Positions 28,201 to 42,809 are shown, numbered from the stretch's first letter. The stretch is 64,000 bases of DNA from Anoplolepis gracilipes (GCF_047496725.1 NC_132972.1:1726501-1790500), one strand, 5' to 3'. Notes: generated from the letters alone by a model not told the origin. Numbers and translations are program-made.

Positions 28201-31200
28201 TTTACATTCATTTATCAGTAAATAATGGCAATTATCAAAAATTTGAACAATGTAAAAACCAGACGAACGAAAGAGAACGCGGAAGGCGCATTAAATACGC
28301 ATTTAAAAAATCTAATCTGGTGGCATAACAAGTACTTATCAGAATTGTCACTATATCGTACGTCTCATTTCAATGATTGAATGTGAAATACCCAGACACA
28401 TTAATCTAAGCCCCAAATATTTACTCGAAAAAAATTTTTTTTAAATATTAAAAGGAAAAGGTTTTTTCTTATTTATTCGTTATTAACACTTTTCTTGATT
28501 TCATGCAAAATTTAAATGTTTTCATACACCATACGATTACGAGAAAATAATGATGCAACTGGTTGAATATCTTTATGATATCCCGATTTATGTGTTACTT
28601 AATAAAATTGATCGGTACACGCCTTGCCTTGCATGGTCTTTATCGTTCCTAACGGCTCGCGCATATCAAGAAATTATAACGTATGAAAACTTATTTCATC
28701 AATATATCATAACTGTAGTGAAATAGAGCGGTCAGTCTACGAAGATGCAATCGATTAAACGAATACCATGTGCGTGACGCATTCTCCCAGTGGTATTAGA
28801 AACACCGCTACTCCCTTTCTCTCTTTCTCTTGATATATCCAAATAAAAAAAACTGGAAGAACCCGGCAACGAAGATACTCGACGTCATTCCTGTTTATTC
28901 GCGACGTCTGCTGTATAAGATTGGTATCTGACAAATCGATGAAGAGCATCTCTTACAAACTTGTTCAACACATGCTGACATACGCGTAAACGCATGCTTT
29001 ACCTCTCGTATTCATTTTTTTTTTTTTTTTTCTTTCCTCTACATTGTACGTTTCCTGGCCGCGAGAATAGAATTCTTATCTGTACAACCCGGTGGCATAA
29101 CGACCTGACATTGAAGTCTCAGGTCTCTTGTTACCACTGTTCGCGGAGCAATTACCTGTGTGATAGAGCTATTTTTAGACTAGCCGTTTATATCGGTAAT
29201 AAGCAAAGCAATAATCTCGTTTTCCATTTCTCTTCCTCGTGACCGTACGAAAAGCGACGTGAAAAAAATTTTGATTTTTATTCCCATTTCGAGAATGACA
29301 ATATCAGACTCGTTATCTCACGTCTCGTCGCCATTTTAGATTCTTATATTCTTACTTTCGGTTCTGATAACGTGTCAATGACATGGTGCAATGTCTCGCG
29401 AGATCGATTATTCTGTATAAGAGATAAGATATAAACAAAGGATGTACCTGGATGTACGTGCAGAATCATTCGCTGAGAATGAAAACAATGATACGATTTC
29501 AATTAAAAACACAAAATAAATTTTATTGGTTAACAACCAATTGTTAAAGGTATTCATATATATAGCAAATACTGAAAGCTTTTTTTATTATAAAATTTTT
29601 CACTATTTTTATGTTAGAGTTTTAAATTTAATAAAAATCTATTACCATTTTTTTTTTATACATATTACTCGATTTGTAGAAGCTATTTATTAAATGACTA
29701 CATTTTATTATAAAATTCCGTATTTTTTATCGATATTGTACAAGCGACTAATTACAACTGTTCAATGTAATTTAAATAATTTCTTATTAATTTTAATAGC
29801 TATTAGTTTTTGAAAAAATGCATACATATAGAGAAACATTAAATAAGAAAAAGAACCTTGGCGCGAAAAATGTAAAAATGCAATTTTTCAACGTGATATT
29901 TACCCTGAGCTTTGTCATTGTCATATCAAGTACAGTGAAACTTGCGACATCTTCGTATTCGTGACGACATCTCTTATCTCAAGGAGATAAGGCATGCGTT
30001 TGATCGATGCTTTGTAGAATATAAATCGCCCATAGGGAGAGAAGAGGGGCGGGGAAGTGGGAGGGGGAGGGGGAGAAGCAAATCACCTGCTAATGTGTTC
30101 TCGGAATAACGAACAAAGAGATATATGGTGTTGGAAGATTTGTTTTGCGCGAGCGTTAATCGCGCGTGAAATATTATCGGCGCTTCTCTTTTCGCGCTTT
30201 GTGTTTTCGGCGATATTTCGAGTGACGTGTATGTAACAAATAATAATTTAACGATGCTAAATGTAATAAGAGTAAAGTATTTATAAGAGGAAAAAGATTA
30301 ATGAATAATAAAGATAGATAGATAGATATTAAAATTCTGGAATAAATTAATTACAGATACTTAATCACATTGGGTAATCAGTTTCTTATCGCGATCTTAT
30401 AGCGGCGCAGCGGTAAATATATTAGGTAGCGTATTGTGTACATCCTTATCGAATTGATTAACCCTCAATTGGACATGCAATAATCTCAAATAACAATCTG
30501 CAGATATTTTCCTTCTTATTTTTATCAAACTTTGCAGTCTGACGTTTACTGACAATGAGAACTTAATGCAACGCAATGTTGCTGAGCTGCTTTAAAGATG
30601 TTTTGCCACTCCTATTTTTTTTTCAATTAACTACAACGATTTCATAAACATGACGATGGGTCTGTATCCTCGCAACCGCTTATCCTCATGTGTTGCGAGA
30701 GCCATCGCTTGTAGAAAAAGATGCATAAAGAGCGGATGCCCGTATAGAAGTGAAAGTCCGAGGTTGTGTATATATTTACATCATTATTCTTTGCCAATGA
30801 CACAACGAACGAAAACAGTAGGAGTGGAAACCGTCCTGATGACACCGGCCGGCTTGTCTCCGACAGAGCCGGCGATCGGTGTCACTATGTCGAGTTACTA
30901 CTAATGACGTCATACCGCTGCTCAATCCGTGAATTCTCCCCTCCTTTCTCATCCGCGAGCAGTACCATCGCTGAATAAGGAACAAGCATGAGCGATTGCC
31001 AGCTGGTCTAAAGAGATAATGCGTCGCCGAGCGTATACGAAGCAGAAACCGGCTAATAAAAAGCATTTATATGACGCTTTTTCCGATAAAAGGCGCGTGA
31101 TTAATAAATCGTTAATTTGTATTAAACGAGCGTACCGCAATAATGAAGCAATCTTTTTTCAGTTGGGTTGATTAAACTGATTGTGAGATAAAAAACATTT

Positions 31201-33338
31201 ATAAATTCCATTTTCGAAATTTTTATTTCCTATAACGTTGCTAGTAATGATAATTGTATAATAAATGTAAAATTAATTATTACATTGTAACGAATAAATA
31301 TAAAAATCTGATTAATAAAACAAAAGTATTCTGAGATATAAAGCTAGAGAATATTTGTGTACAAAAGAGATAGGCATAGCTTTGTGTAAGAAACGATTTG
31401 TTTAGAATAACTGATACTAAACTATGTGATTGTACTAGTATTAAAGTATTACAAGAATTTTCCGAAAATTGCAAATTAAAAGATAAACTGTCTATTTTAT
31501 ATCCGCGTTTTTGCGAAACGCACATAATAACTAAAAGAATTCATGTAATGTCAAAATATCATGAAAGAATCGAGATGTTTTTTTGCGTGATTCGCATTTT
31601 ATAAAAGCTTGATTTAAGATAAATAACAACGTTATCTGGTCAATTGCGCGACTGATAATTCCTCATTATTCTGTGACCTTAGCGCACATGTCGTCATCGG
31701 GTTTCTTGCGCTACCGGTATTACGTGAACACGCGCGTCACATTATTATCGCGTTCGTGTATCGCGGAAATCGTCACGATCGCCCTGTTAAGAAAGAAGTT
31801 CATCAGGAAGTCATCGGAGAGTCGCGATGTGTTAAAAAAAATTAAAGATTTAATTTATATACATTTGTAACATTGTAAACATCATCGTTACGTAACGCAA
31901 CGACCTCAATCAATTAAATATCATTATCAGTAGTCGTGTTCCGGCAACAATGCCGATTCTCACTATTCGAATACGTACGTCGTTGTTTTGAATATATTTA
32001 AATGGAATTTTACAGTTAAATCTGTCGATAAATAATAATGGACGCTTCGGTAACGAATAGCAGTATTGTATTTTGCGCTCGGACGGAAGGATACTTACAC
32101 GCGTATCTTTCACGCGATAAAATAATTTCCGCATTCAGCTACGCCACGAGCGAGTAACTTTCTGGGGCGCAGGGATTTGTTTCCGTCCATTTCAATAATT
32201 GGTTGCATTTTCCTCAGCGAGTTCTTCATTTCCGTCTAACTTGTCCGAGCGTTGTTACTCGTATACAAGTGAACGGCACGAGGAAGAAGGAAGCAGGAGG
32301 ACGTAAGGGTCCAAAAAGCAGGTCACATCGCGGCGATAACGGTAGTCTGTATATAGCGTTGATGCAACGGATGACGTCCACGTGCGGCGGAGAGAAAGAG
32401 AAGTCCCTCCCTTCCCTATTTTACCTAACTCCCGCCGCATGACTATTCGTAGTTACTCGTGGAGTAAGAACGCCACGAGACGTTACAATGGCGATCCTGA
32501 ACGCAACGGGCTTTCCCACGCATCATTACAGGTCATTACGCAGTTAGCAATCTTCTGGAAAGTCCGCACGCAACTACCGAATGCCAGTTTCATGGACTCG
32601 TTCCCTCAATCTACTCGATTCACGAATCGTCAAAGGCACACGCGTGCGTATCCACGACTCTCCAAAAGTTGCAAGTTTCGTTATAAAGTAGACGACGAAT
32701 CATCGTAATATAAATTTCGTTCTTTACATGACACCATCTATTTCTCTTTATTAAAAAAAAAAAAAAAAAAAAAAATCAAGAAGTTAAAAAGGCTTTAAAA
32801 ATAATAAGATTTTTTTATTAAAAAAAAAAAATATATATATATATAATATTATGTTTAAGAGGGAAAACACGAGATTGTTCTTTAAAAATTCGAAAAATGC
32901 GGCTTATGATAATTTTACCGATAAGAACACATAAAAATACCAAGGGACAATTTTTTTCGTCCGCTGACGTCATCAACTACCGATGATTACGAAATTGACA
33001 TGACGGGGCAGTTGCTGTCAACACGGTTGCGATAGGGGCGGAGTACGCCCGCTCTATCCCATTCTCAATTGTAAAAAGTAATGTTATAGTATAGTAGGTC
33101 GTAAAATTATCGGAAATAATTTATTATCTCACATAAAATGGTCGGCCAATTATCGGCGGTGCTTTTAATCACAGGGCGAACGTGATCGCGTTGTTAACCA
33201 ACGGCGAAGCGTTTATCACCGAGGCGTAATTATTACGTTTCTCCCCCGTCGTGATGGCTATGGGCAAGTTTCTGTATAGTAGAACTGCGATGCGGTTCTG
33301 CATCTATCGAAGGACGCCGAGGGTGTCAACGTTCACTC

Positions 33339-33357
33339 GCGCGAAAGTGAAAATCTG
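33339..33357. promoter_or_regulatory. shared 19-bp motif GCGCGAAAGTGAAAATCTG, copy 1
   Basis: Identical 19-mer to that at 34236-34254, with similar flanks on both sides (GTGTCAAC to the left, CTGC to the right). The core GAAAGTGAAA resembles Blimp-1/PRDM1-type sites. No gene uses it visibly. Confidence 0.4.
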
Positions 33358-33740
33358 ATCTGCCGCGATCGCTCGTTATGTATATGCACGTATGTAACAT
33401 ATATATCGCCGCTTTTAATGGCCTCTTACAATGACGCAACGCTCGATCATATCGACCGTTTTTGTAATCAGCTATATGTCGATTGTATATACGGGCACAT
33501 CTTATTCTCTCCTTTATTATCAGATGCACCGGACATATCTGTGACTTACGGGTGACGCCCCCGATATTGCAGCCATGTGCGTACACGCATCGAAACACCC
33601 GCATTGGTACTAAACACACGTAACAACAGACAAAACAACGAGAAAAGACAAGAATAAAAAGAGAAATCAATTTTAAACGAATAATATTGATTGTAAATAA
33701 ATGTCTATTATACATGTATCGAAATGATTATTAAAACATG

Positions 33741-33746
<6 letters not shown>

Positions 33747-33793
<47 letters not shown>
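33747..33793. repeat. (TA)n microsatellite abutting MITE copy 4
   Basis: About 23 TA units that run directly into the truncated end of family A copy 4. Confidence 0.95.
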
Positions 33794-33795
<2 letters not shown>

Positions 33796-33970
33796 TTATG
33801 TTGTACTATTTTGATAATATAAAATTTCTATAAAATATTTTCCTTTTAATTTCGATAATATTACGTTGATTTAAGTTTCAGTAAAGATAATATGTCAAAC
33901 ATTATTAAAAAATAACAAAAATAAAAGTATGTTTTTTTGTATTTTAAAAAACTATGGCCATCTTACCCGA
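33793..33970 (-). mobile_element. MITE family A, copy 4 (truncated, inverted)
   Basis: The reverse complement matches the left part of copy 2 (about 17885-18062), roughly 90% by eye. It keeps GGCCATCTTACCCGA at its right end but loses the outer GTTTACCC. Its left end stops at a (TA)n array. It is a fragment with no recognisable target duplication. Confidence 0.8.
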
Positions 33971-34235
33971 TATGTATGGTATATATTATACGTACGATAT
34001 ATTGCACGTATAATCGTTGAAACGCATTTTTCCAGTTTTCTCGCGACATACATGCACAGTATAGCAATAATAAACTCGGAGCGATTGCGATATCCGTTTA
34101 CCCGGCGAAACCAGTCTCTTTAAGATCGCACGGTCGATCTATCTGGGTGCCCCCTTTCCCCCGCCCCTCGACTCGATTATCCGCGACTCTCTCCCCGGTA
34201 CACTTTGTTATCGCGAGACGAGAGTGTCAACTCCC

Positions 34236-34254
34236 GCGCGAAAGTGAAAATCTG
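34236..34254. promoter_or_regulatory. shared 19-bp motif GCGCGAAAGTGAAAATCTG, copy 2
   Basis: Second copy of the 33339-33357 motif, at the edge of a CpG-rich patch (34140-34640) inside intron 1. The preceding GTGTCAAC is also shared, with different spacing. Confidence 0.4.
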
Positions 34255-34704
34255 GGCTGCGGCGGCCGCTGCGCGAGATACGTTACGTTTGCTCATTGTC
34301 GGCGCGTGCGGCAACGGCAAAAGGCCGGCGCGGCCCCCGCGGCGGAATCTAGGCTGCGACCCGCTTCGCCGTATCATTTAGGTCATTGGGTTCGGCCGGG
34401 TCCAGCGAAACCGGGTAAACGCGACCCACACCCATTGCCATGAGTCTCGCGCGCGCGCCTGCATCGCCATGCGCGGCGGATAGATCGCCCATGCACGGAG
34501 CAAGGAGAGCTCGGAGCCGACGTAACCGCCGGCTATTATGTATCGTGCGGCTCCTATTGTCGAGGCGAAATGGCATGCCGCGGTCGCGGTATGCAAAGCG
34601 TGCCTTTGCGAACGAAGATTATCGCATCGCTCTTCCAATAGTATGTTTGGCGAATTAAGGATGGGCTAACAATATTTTATATATCCCCTTTGGAGAAAAT
34701 GTCA

Positions 34705-34707
<3 letters not shown>

Positions 34708-34749
<42 letters not shown>
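34708..34749. repeat. poly(T) run of about 42
   Basis: Uninterrupted T homopolymer. It may mark the tail of an old minus-strand retrocopy, but no adjacent element body is recognisable. Confidence 0.9.
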
Positions 34750-34752
<3 letters not shown>

Positions 34753-35888
34753 GTATCGCAAGCGTCAGATCGGGCCGTTATTATAAAAATTATTAGGCAT
34801 AAATATGTATTTAAAAGTCACGGGATGCGTTTGCCATGGTGCTTGAAATTTTATATCGGTAGCAACACGTGTCGTGAAAAATGAACGTATACGTTACACG
34901 ATAAAGCGCGATGATGGGCAAACGCACTTACTTCCCCCGTGTTGCCGGATTCATCTACGTATCGTGTATCTTGCGTTCGCGACACGAGTTAGAGATATTA
35001 TATTTGTCGAAGCGGCACGATTAGGAGAGGAGCCTCGCGCACGCACGCGACCAGTGACGTCACTCTTCTTTCTGTGACGCCGTACAATTCGTAAATTATA
35101 GTCAAACAATCGGAGCGTAGATCTCGATAATAAGAGTACACACGTCAGTCAATATTTACCGTTAACGATTCGTATGTGCGAATGACTTGACGTTCTCTTT
35201 ACCAACCATTCGCGAGCCGTTTTTAGCGCGCCTTCACGCCGCGTTTTGACGCATGTTGCGTGTCCCACGCGTATGGCGTAGTATGGAGCGCGCGCGAGTG
35301 GGAGAGTAAGAAAGAGAGAAAGAGAGAAAGAAAGAGAGAGAGAGAGAGAGAAGAGGCAAAGCTATACTTCGCCGTTATATCACAGCCGACATTGCGTAAA
35401 ATACCACGCGCTCTACGGCCTGGCACACGCTCCTCTTCTGTGTTACAGAGTACGTACGTGGCCGCCTTTCGCCCCTCTCCTGGCCCCCTTTTAAATCCCC
35501 CTCGTGATCCCCCTCATCTCGCGTCGCCCGCCCCTCCGCTACCTCTCTCTCCTCTCCTCGTGAGCGCGCGACGACGCGATTCTCTCGCCGAGTCTCTTTA
35601 TATATGCGCCTTTACTCGCATATAAACCACGTCGATGCTCCTCGTCGTACGCAGCGAAAGTTTGTTTTCGTTCCTTCCGTCCCCGCCGCCGCTCTTTCGC
35701 GCTTTACTGTCGTCCTCCTTATCGGAATTTTTTTTTAATCCTCGCGTATACGCGCATCAGCGACCACTCAATCTAATTCTTCGAAAAAAAGGGAATGAAA
35801 ACGATATCATCAAAAATACTGGCAGAGTAGAAATGCTTCTATATGTACATATTTCAGGGAGACAGAATTGAAAATTAAAGAGTATTTA

Positions 35889-35893
<5 letters not shown>

Positions 35894-35942
<49 letters not shown>
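35894..35942. repeat. (TA)n microsatellite
   Basis: About 24 uninterrupted TA units. Confidence 0.95.
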
Positions 35943-35949
<7 letters not shown>

Positions 35950-37065
35950 GGTAGTTTTAATATAAAATGAAAGACTTATAAAATATTTATTTGGGGATAT
36001 TTAAAGGAGAAAATCGTTAAAAAAATATTGAATTATTCAAGTATTAAATTTACACACATCTGTATTATATAAAATTAAAACCTTACTTTACTATACTTGA
36101 CTTCGAGAATTGGGACATTTAAGCGAGAAAGTCTGTCAAGACTTTCATCGCGACGGAAAGGACTGTCGAAAAATCGGGACATAAAAACACCCTACTATTA
36201 AAGCGATTGTGCGGAACACGATGAATGAACGCGTTTAACGTCCTCCGTGCGCTAGCTCGCATCCACCCATCCGGTGAGAAAGAGAGAAAGAGATAGAGTT
36301 TTGTCTTGTTTCATCGACGGATATAAAATCACGATTAGGGCGTGTATATACAGATGGATTGAAACACAATCTTAATTTCATGGGGAAGGAGGTAACCAGA
36401 AGATACCGCATTAAAATAAAAGATTTACACGCGTATATACGCGTAACGAGCACGAGAACGCTCGCGATTCCACGCGTGATGCATATATACATGCGCATTT
36501 GCATTCGAAAGTTAACGAAGTGTAGCGTAAACGATATAATGATATCGATGCTGGTGGATTGTGTGGTATATTATGAGAAAATGGTGTGCAAGCAGTATGC
36601 AATTATGGAACTTCCTACTCTTTACATCAATTTTTTTTATGGAACTTGTGGATTGGGATTTAGTAGTAGAGGCGTCGTGCGTGTATCGAGTAACGGCTTC
36701 TAAAAACAACTTTCGAACGATGCTTCATTTTTCTTTATTTTCATTTTTTTTTTTTTTTTCTTTTTTCTTCACCGCGATGCACGCGGAGCTCCGAGACGAA
36801 GTTTCGTGACCGACGTTTTGATGTGCGCGGCTCGCGTGCATGATATAATACCGTGAAAATGACAGTTTTCACCTCGTTCGTTATAGCCGCTACCGTGCCC
36901 GATGACGAAATCCATAAACAGCCACCGATAAGTGGATTTGCATATTCAGATCGATTTTTTTTTTTTATTTTTGTAAAAGAGTATCGCCACTCCTCGAGCG
37001 ATACTCTGTCATAACAAACACCGACACGTTGCTCGCGAATTGCCGTGCGATTAGTTGTAACAATA

Positions 37066-37130
37066 ACACAACACAACACAACACAACACAACACAACACA
37101 ACACACACGCACACACACACACACACACAA
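37066..37130. repeat. (ACACA)n-(CA)n compound microsatellite
   Basis: About eight AACAC pentamers pass into a CA array with one CG interruption. Confidence 0.9.
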
Positions 37131-40100
37131 ACGACAATTATTCACGCTTCAGCGCGCGGGAGAATCACGCCTCTTTTCGCGAAGCGGAGGTTCTGACTTC
37201 TTCGTAACTCTCAACTCGGTCAATTCGCCGGTAGTGTGTAATAGGCACCAGCAATAAAACATTACACACAGTAAACACTATTCGCACGCACGCGCGCCCG
37301 CGCGCGAATCTCGGTTATGCCGCCTATTTTCCCGACCTACAATTTCTTCGCGGCGCAGCATCCGCTGTAAAATCGCTTAAATCGATGAAGCGGAAGACTA
37401 GCGGTCGGTCGTTTGTCCCACATCGTCGTGAACTCGAGACTCTAAATCTGTCGTGCGAATTCACGACGGAACATCGATAAGAACGGTAACGATGCCTAAA
37501 ACTATCTTTTAGCTATGAATTCTCTGAGATTTCGGGAAGAAATTTTTCTCGAATAGAAAAATATTGAGATATCAAATGCCTTTAAATTACAAACAATGTA
37601 ATTTAAGTATAAAACATAAAGAGAAAATGTATATGTAATTTTATTTTTCATTTTTTATTTAATTTTTTAGATATATCGATATTTTTAACGTGTTAGAAAT
37701 TAAAAGTTTGCAATACATAACAATATTCTCCAGTGTTCTTTGAAGAAAAATTTTCAATACAAATTGTATATGAAAGGTAGCTAACAATAAGTCTAGAATA
37801 CTTCACGTATCATTAAATACAATTATTTAAACTCTCTTATTGCATTCCGTTGGCTGTTCTTGACACATTAGCGGATTGAGGCCTCGGCCAATTGCAAGCG
37901 CACAGTATTTCGACACCCGCCCGACACCCGAAAGGCGAAATTCTTCGATACGATTTGTCCGACGAAACGCGCACGACGAAAAACCGTGACATATATGTGA
38001 AAGCGGTCTAACCACGTGCGCGTTTTAGACAAGGACGCCGCAGCGGGTGGTCGACCAGTGACACCTCTGCGCGCGTTCGTATGTGTGTATGTACAATCAG
38101 ATGCCTTCTCGACCTACTTTTCTGAGAAAGGCCCGACCTCGCTTTTCTCTCCTCGATGTAGCGAATACGCGCCACTTTTCCTCGCGTCCTCGTGTTCTAT
38201 GCGGCGTAACGCGCGAGCCGACTCCTCTCGTACGTCCGCGCCATCGAATTCGTGGCAACGTCGAACCACTGACGTTCTACGCAATATTATTTCCAAACTT
38301 TAAACGGGCGAAAAGCTTGGCATATATATGGACCCGAAAGCATCGTTGAACATTTTTTTTTTTTTTTTGTCTCGCGCAAACACGTAGTCGGAGTTAATTA
38401 TCTTCGCGTGCATGTGTGACGAGTCTGGCGAGACAATTTCTCTTCAAAGAATTCATCGCGCACGAGTGCGCGAAATTAAGATGGATACAAAGAATGAAAA
38501 AAAAAAAAAAAAAAAAAAAAAAGCAATTTGTTGCGACTGTCTCTGTCCTCGAAATAAGAGCCATCCATACTGGGAAAATCGATAAGTGTTACCCTTGAGC
38601 GACCAATCGTATATAATTTGCAGACGGCTAGGTACGCGTATCGGTCACTTGCTTCGTCTACGATTGCCATGCACCAGCGACGCAACCGTTTCTGCAGTAC
38701 CACTACACGAATGCGGGTTTATTGCACGCCGCAAAAACGCAGCGAAAATTCAGTCGACGATCAATTTCGCGTTTCTACGGTACTCGCCCCATCTCTCCGT
38801 GCGCATCTCGATATTCCGCTTCTTGTTAATCGTAAATCGCGCAGAGTCGGAGTAGAAAAAAAAAGCACGCATATAAAGCTAAAGCGAGGCGTATTATCGT
38901 TGCGCAGCAAGATGATTTCCTTGCCGGCTAAGTGGAAGGAATAATAATGACCGCGGGAGAGAGAGATCGACGGGGAGTCTCGCGGAAGCCGCACGATGCA
39001 TGCCGGTGCTCCCCCTCGCCCCGAATCCCCTTCCCGTGTCCATGTGTTACCTCCGCACGCACAAGGTTACATTATCGATCATAATTTACAACGCGTACTG
39101 CATCGTTACGTCACTGGGACTTCGTTTACGAGCGAGTTATCGCCGGGTGGGAGAGCGCGCAAACGTACGTGCCTCGCAAGGCATCAGCTGATTTTACAAA
39201 GGCGAACTTAAACTTGAAAATATTACTAACCGATAAGCTTCTCGTGTCAGCTGGACGGTAAAGGAAAATGTCACTTTTGGAACGTGCGCGTGGATCTTAT
39301 TATACGTGAGTTTTGTTTCTTTTTTTTTTTTTTCAAAATGTCAAAAATGCATTCTCCTCAAATGTTGATTAACACGAATTATTCAGTGATATATAACAAG
39401 GTTACAAAAGAACAAAAAATTGCTGAGTCAAAAAGTGCGCGAAAAGAGATTGCTTTCATAAAATTCATTTATCTTACAATTTTGTCGGATATATAATATA
39501 TTGATAATATATTCGTTCTCTTTCTCTTTATAAAATGATAATGTACTACTTTATATATACATATAATTTTCTAGTATTTTTCGCATTCGTAACGAGGCAT
39601 AAAAATTGAAAACTGAAATATATCGAGTAACTTTAACACAGATTGCCATAAAAAATATAGCGAAAAAAAAAAAGAATCGTTTTTTCGTTTTCAATCAAAT
39701 ATAAGTACTGAGGCTAATAAAATATAATAGTTTAGATATGCTGAGCCCATAGCTTCGATTCCTCTTCCCGCAATCGATATCTAAACCATATCGTAGCCTT
39801 CATAGCCGCGCAGCATTTTTTTACGATCGTATTTTACACGACGCGGAGTATCTTATCACTCGCGTTCGAAACTCAATCTAAAAACACATAGGAATCCGTT
39901 TGTCTTACATTTGAATATGTAATTTGCATAAATTACACGCTACATTGATTCGAAGCGGACAAGAGCGTCGCATGATCGCTGCCGATTTACGCGAGCTGAA
40001 AGACCAGCGTAGAAGGTTTCGTTCGCGAGGGTCGCGAGGTAACGCGTTTCACGCGATATGGACGCGCGTTTATTCCGGCACGCGCGGCGGCAGCGTGGGC

Positions 40101-40449
40101 GAGTCGGCAGCGATTATTTCGTCCGATGGAGGAATTCCAGAACGGCGGCAACGACGACGACGACGATGTTGGGTGCGAGGGCATACCGACACGCGCGCGT
40201 TCCGTTTCGCAATTCCGACTCTCGCCGAGCCGACTCCGCGACCGCGACGACGCGCAATTTAACCTATTGCGAAGGGGGAATCGTCACGTCGAATCGCGAT
40301 GAACCTTTGCGATCGCGCGTACGTGCATCGCGCCGCTGCAAGCCGTGACAAAGCCGTTTCAATATCCAAGGTGATTGTGCCCGAGCGTGCTAATGATTGC
40401 GACACGACGTCGGCATTCGCCGCGGAACCGTGCTGAGAGAAAGAGAGAA

Positions 40450-40503
40450 GAGGAGGAGCAGGAGGAGGAGGAGGAGAAGGAGAAGGAGGAGGAGGAGGAG
40501 GAG
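40450..40503. repeat. (GGA)n purine tract
   Basis: Imperfect GGA/GAA triplets, all purine on the plus strand. The Glu-rich and Ser/Pro-rich frames over it are by-products of the repeat. Confidence 0.9.
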
Positions 40504-41758
40504 GGAACAGACTCTCTCGGGGCCGACCAGCCGGCCGGCAGCAACCCGAGGAGGAGGACAACGGTCGGTTGCATTGTCGGGTGCCCTACGGTCGAGTTTG
40601 CGAACTCGGTCTCTGTTACGTTGTTTCCAAACTCGAATTCGAGCTCGCGAGTCGAGAGAAAGGTGGATTGAAACGTTCGCACAGCGCCCGTGGATTACAT
40701 TATTATTTATCTCTCTTATCCGGCTTTTGTAAAAAGAAAAAAAAAAAAAAAAAAATTATTTCGTCGCGAATATAAACAGGTTTCGATCGTGTTCTCGATA
40801 CAGACTCGTATCGCGAGCGTTACGGTCGGTTCTTTTGAACCACACCGGCAATATCGGTATCGCTCGATTCAAGCTCGAGTGGATGAACTTCCGCTTACGT
40901 CATAAACTTATCGATTGCACCGGGATTTTTTCTACAACGGCCACTAAATGGCATTTAGAGCACCGTTATGGTAATTTGAGTTCTTGAGATGTTCTCTTTT
41001 TTCGAAAAACCGATCGTTAACCTGGTCTCGAGTTAATAAAAAGAAGTTGTTTGTTTTATATTAAATCAGCGAATTTATATAATCGAGGAATTCGATAATA
41101 GCTTAATCTGCAAAAATGAAATACAAATTGTAATTTGCTTGTGTTGTAAGAAGCTCGGCTACAAAGTCGATTCAGATTTGTCCGCCTCTCAACTGCATTC
41201 GTCTATTAATAATATTTCAATAACCATTTATGTTTTCAAGTATTATCAATTTGTCTCTTTCATCTCCAAATATTTATATGTTGCAATAATAGATTATGAA
41301 AGATAGTTAAGTCATTTGTAAAAGAATGATTCTCTCACCTGTATAATCTGTGGTGTGTAAGAAAAAAAAAATACTTTTAGCGTGTGATTATTCGTGGAGT
41401 AACATCAAAAGAATTCGCCTATCGCGAAATAATCGCGAGAAAGCATGCGATGTCGCAAGAAGAGATCTTGGAGTCGTACCGTGACGATGAAAGAAATTAA
41501 AAAGAGAAAGATTTAGAAATCGAACTCGTGACAGAGAGTCCTTAAGACGCGTAAGTTAAGTTCATCGACTTCTCTTCAGTTCACTCAGCTCGTGGCAACA
41601 GGCGTGTCTGATTATATTAATAAAAAGAAAGTCGTGCGCTGCTTATACACGCATGGCCGACACGGATAACAGAACGGTGATCGAATAGCGCAAGCTAAGC
41701 TAAGTGTCGTAAATGTCTCAACATTCACCAGATGCACTTTCTACAGGCGCTTTTGAAG

Positions 41759-41790
<32 letters not shown>
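41759..41790. repeat. poly(A) run of about 32
   Basis: Uninterrupted A homopolymer; no retrocopy body was recognised upstream. Confidence 0.9.
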
Positions 41791-41791
<1 letters not shown>

Positions 41792-42094
41792 GTTAGAGTT
41801 ATAGCTGCATATTTATAATAATAGTCGAGCGATAATCCACAATTAACATTTAACATATGTCAAACGTCAGATTAAAGTTAAGACGACGAGTTTGGCAAGT
41901 TTTTCTTTCACAAATACAAATTTATAAAATATAATATTTGTCAAATATATTTTTTCCTCTTTTTCTTGAAATTGAATTGTATGCCTGAAATGATTAGTAT
42001 ATTTAAAAAAAAGGTGTCGATCTCTGGTATACGTGTTAAAGTACACGTGACGCTTAATGTACAGAGTGGGCAGCTCCGGCGCACTTGTGGAACG

Positions 42095-42098
<4 letters not shown>

Positions 42099-42131
<33 letters not shown>
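42099..42131. repeat. (CT)n microsatellite
   Basis: About 16 CT units. Confidence 0.95.
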
Positions 42132-42134
<3 letters not shown>

Positions 42135-42809
42135 CTGTTTATCATGCGTTTAGACTCGCTGTTACTCGCGAACAACGCGTGCATACACGCCGGCGATGCT
42201 GGCCTGGTTTAATAGCGTGCAAAGTAGATATCCACGATCCATCTTGCGTAACCTATTTACCGACCAAATGATGCGAGCACGTATGACATAATTCAGCGCA
42301 GCGCCGCGAAATCTCTCACATCATCGCGAATATCCTTTTAGATCTTCGACAATGCGACAGTTTATGTCTGCAACTCGCATTCTTGCCGTACATTTAACGT
42401 TAAGCGTTCAATTTTCCAGGTTTATTTGTCAAACGTGATAATCGCGTTCAATATATTATCGTAAGAGAATCAATTTTTTAAAATAAAATCGAAAAATATA
42501 TGACGTGCTTTGTAATAAGTTTTTACGTACAAACATTTTCCATATAACTTTCTCGGTATATTTTGTAGAAATTTAATTGCCTGTTTTATGAATACCTTTC
42601 ATATCACATTTAGCTCAAGGATATCAATATTCGAGAAATGATAATTTGTGGAAGCTATCGTATAGCCAGGAGCAAACTTTCTCCGATCGACAATAAGTAT
42701 ATTTCTTTTTCGTTATCCTAAACGAGCAGCCGCGATCTAAACCGGATGTACGCGCGTCAGGCGGCTTGTGGCGAAAATTTCCGATTGGTGGAAAGTGACG
42801 TGAACGTAC

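Noticed and set aside
32099..32134. Minus-strand ATG frame MRKLFYRVKDTR before GTAAGT
   Set aside because: It ends in phase 0, but the donor has T at -1 and the flank is AT-rich without promoter-like features; weaker than the three candidates kept.
35376..35395. TATCACAGCC stretch resembling the miR-2 family
   Set aside because: It matches only the first 10 nt and has no complementary arm nearby.
36359..36703. 114-codon plus-strand ORF
   Set aside because: No domain, no splice context and ordinary intronic composition.
40359..40732. Glu-rich and Ser/Pro-rich ORFs on both strands
   Set aside because: They are translations of the GGA microsatellite in different frames.
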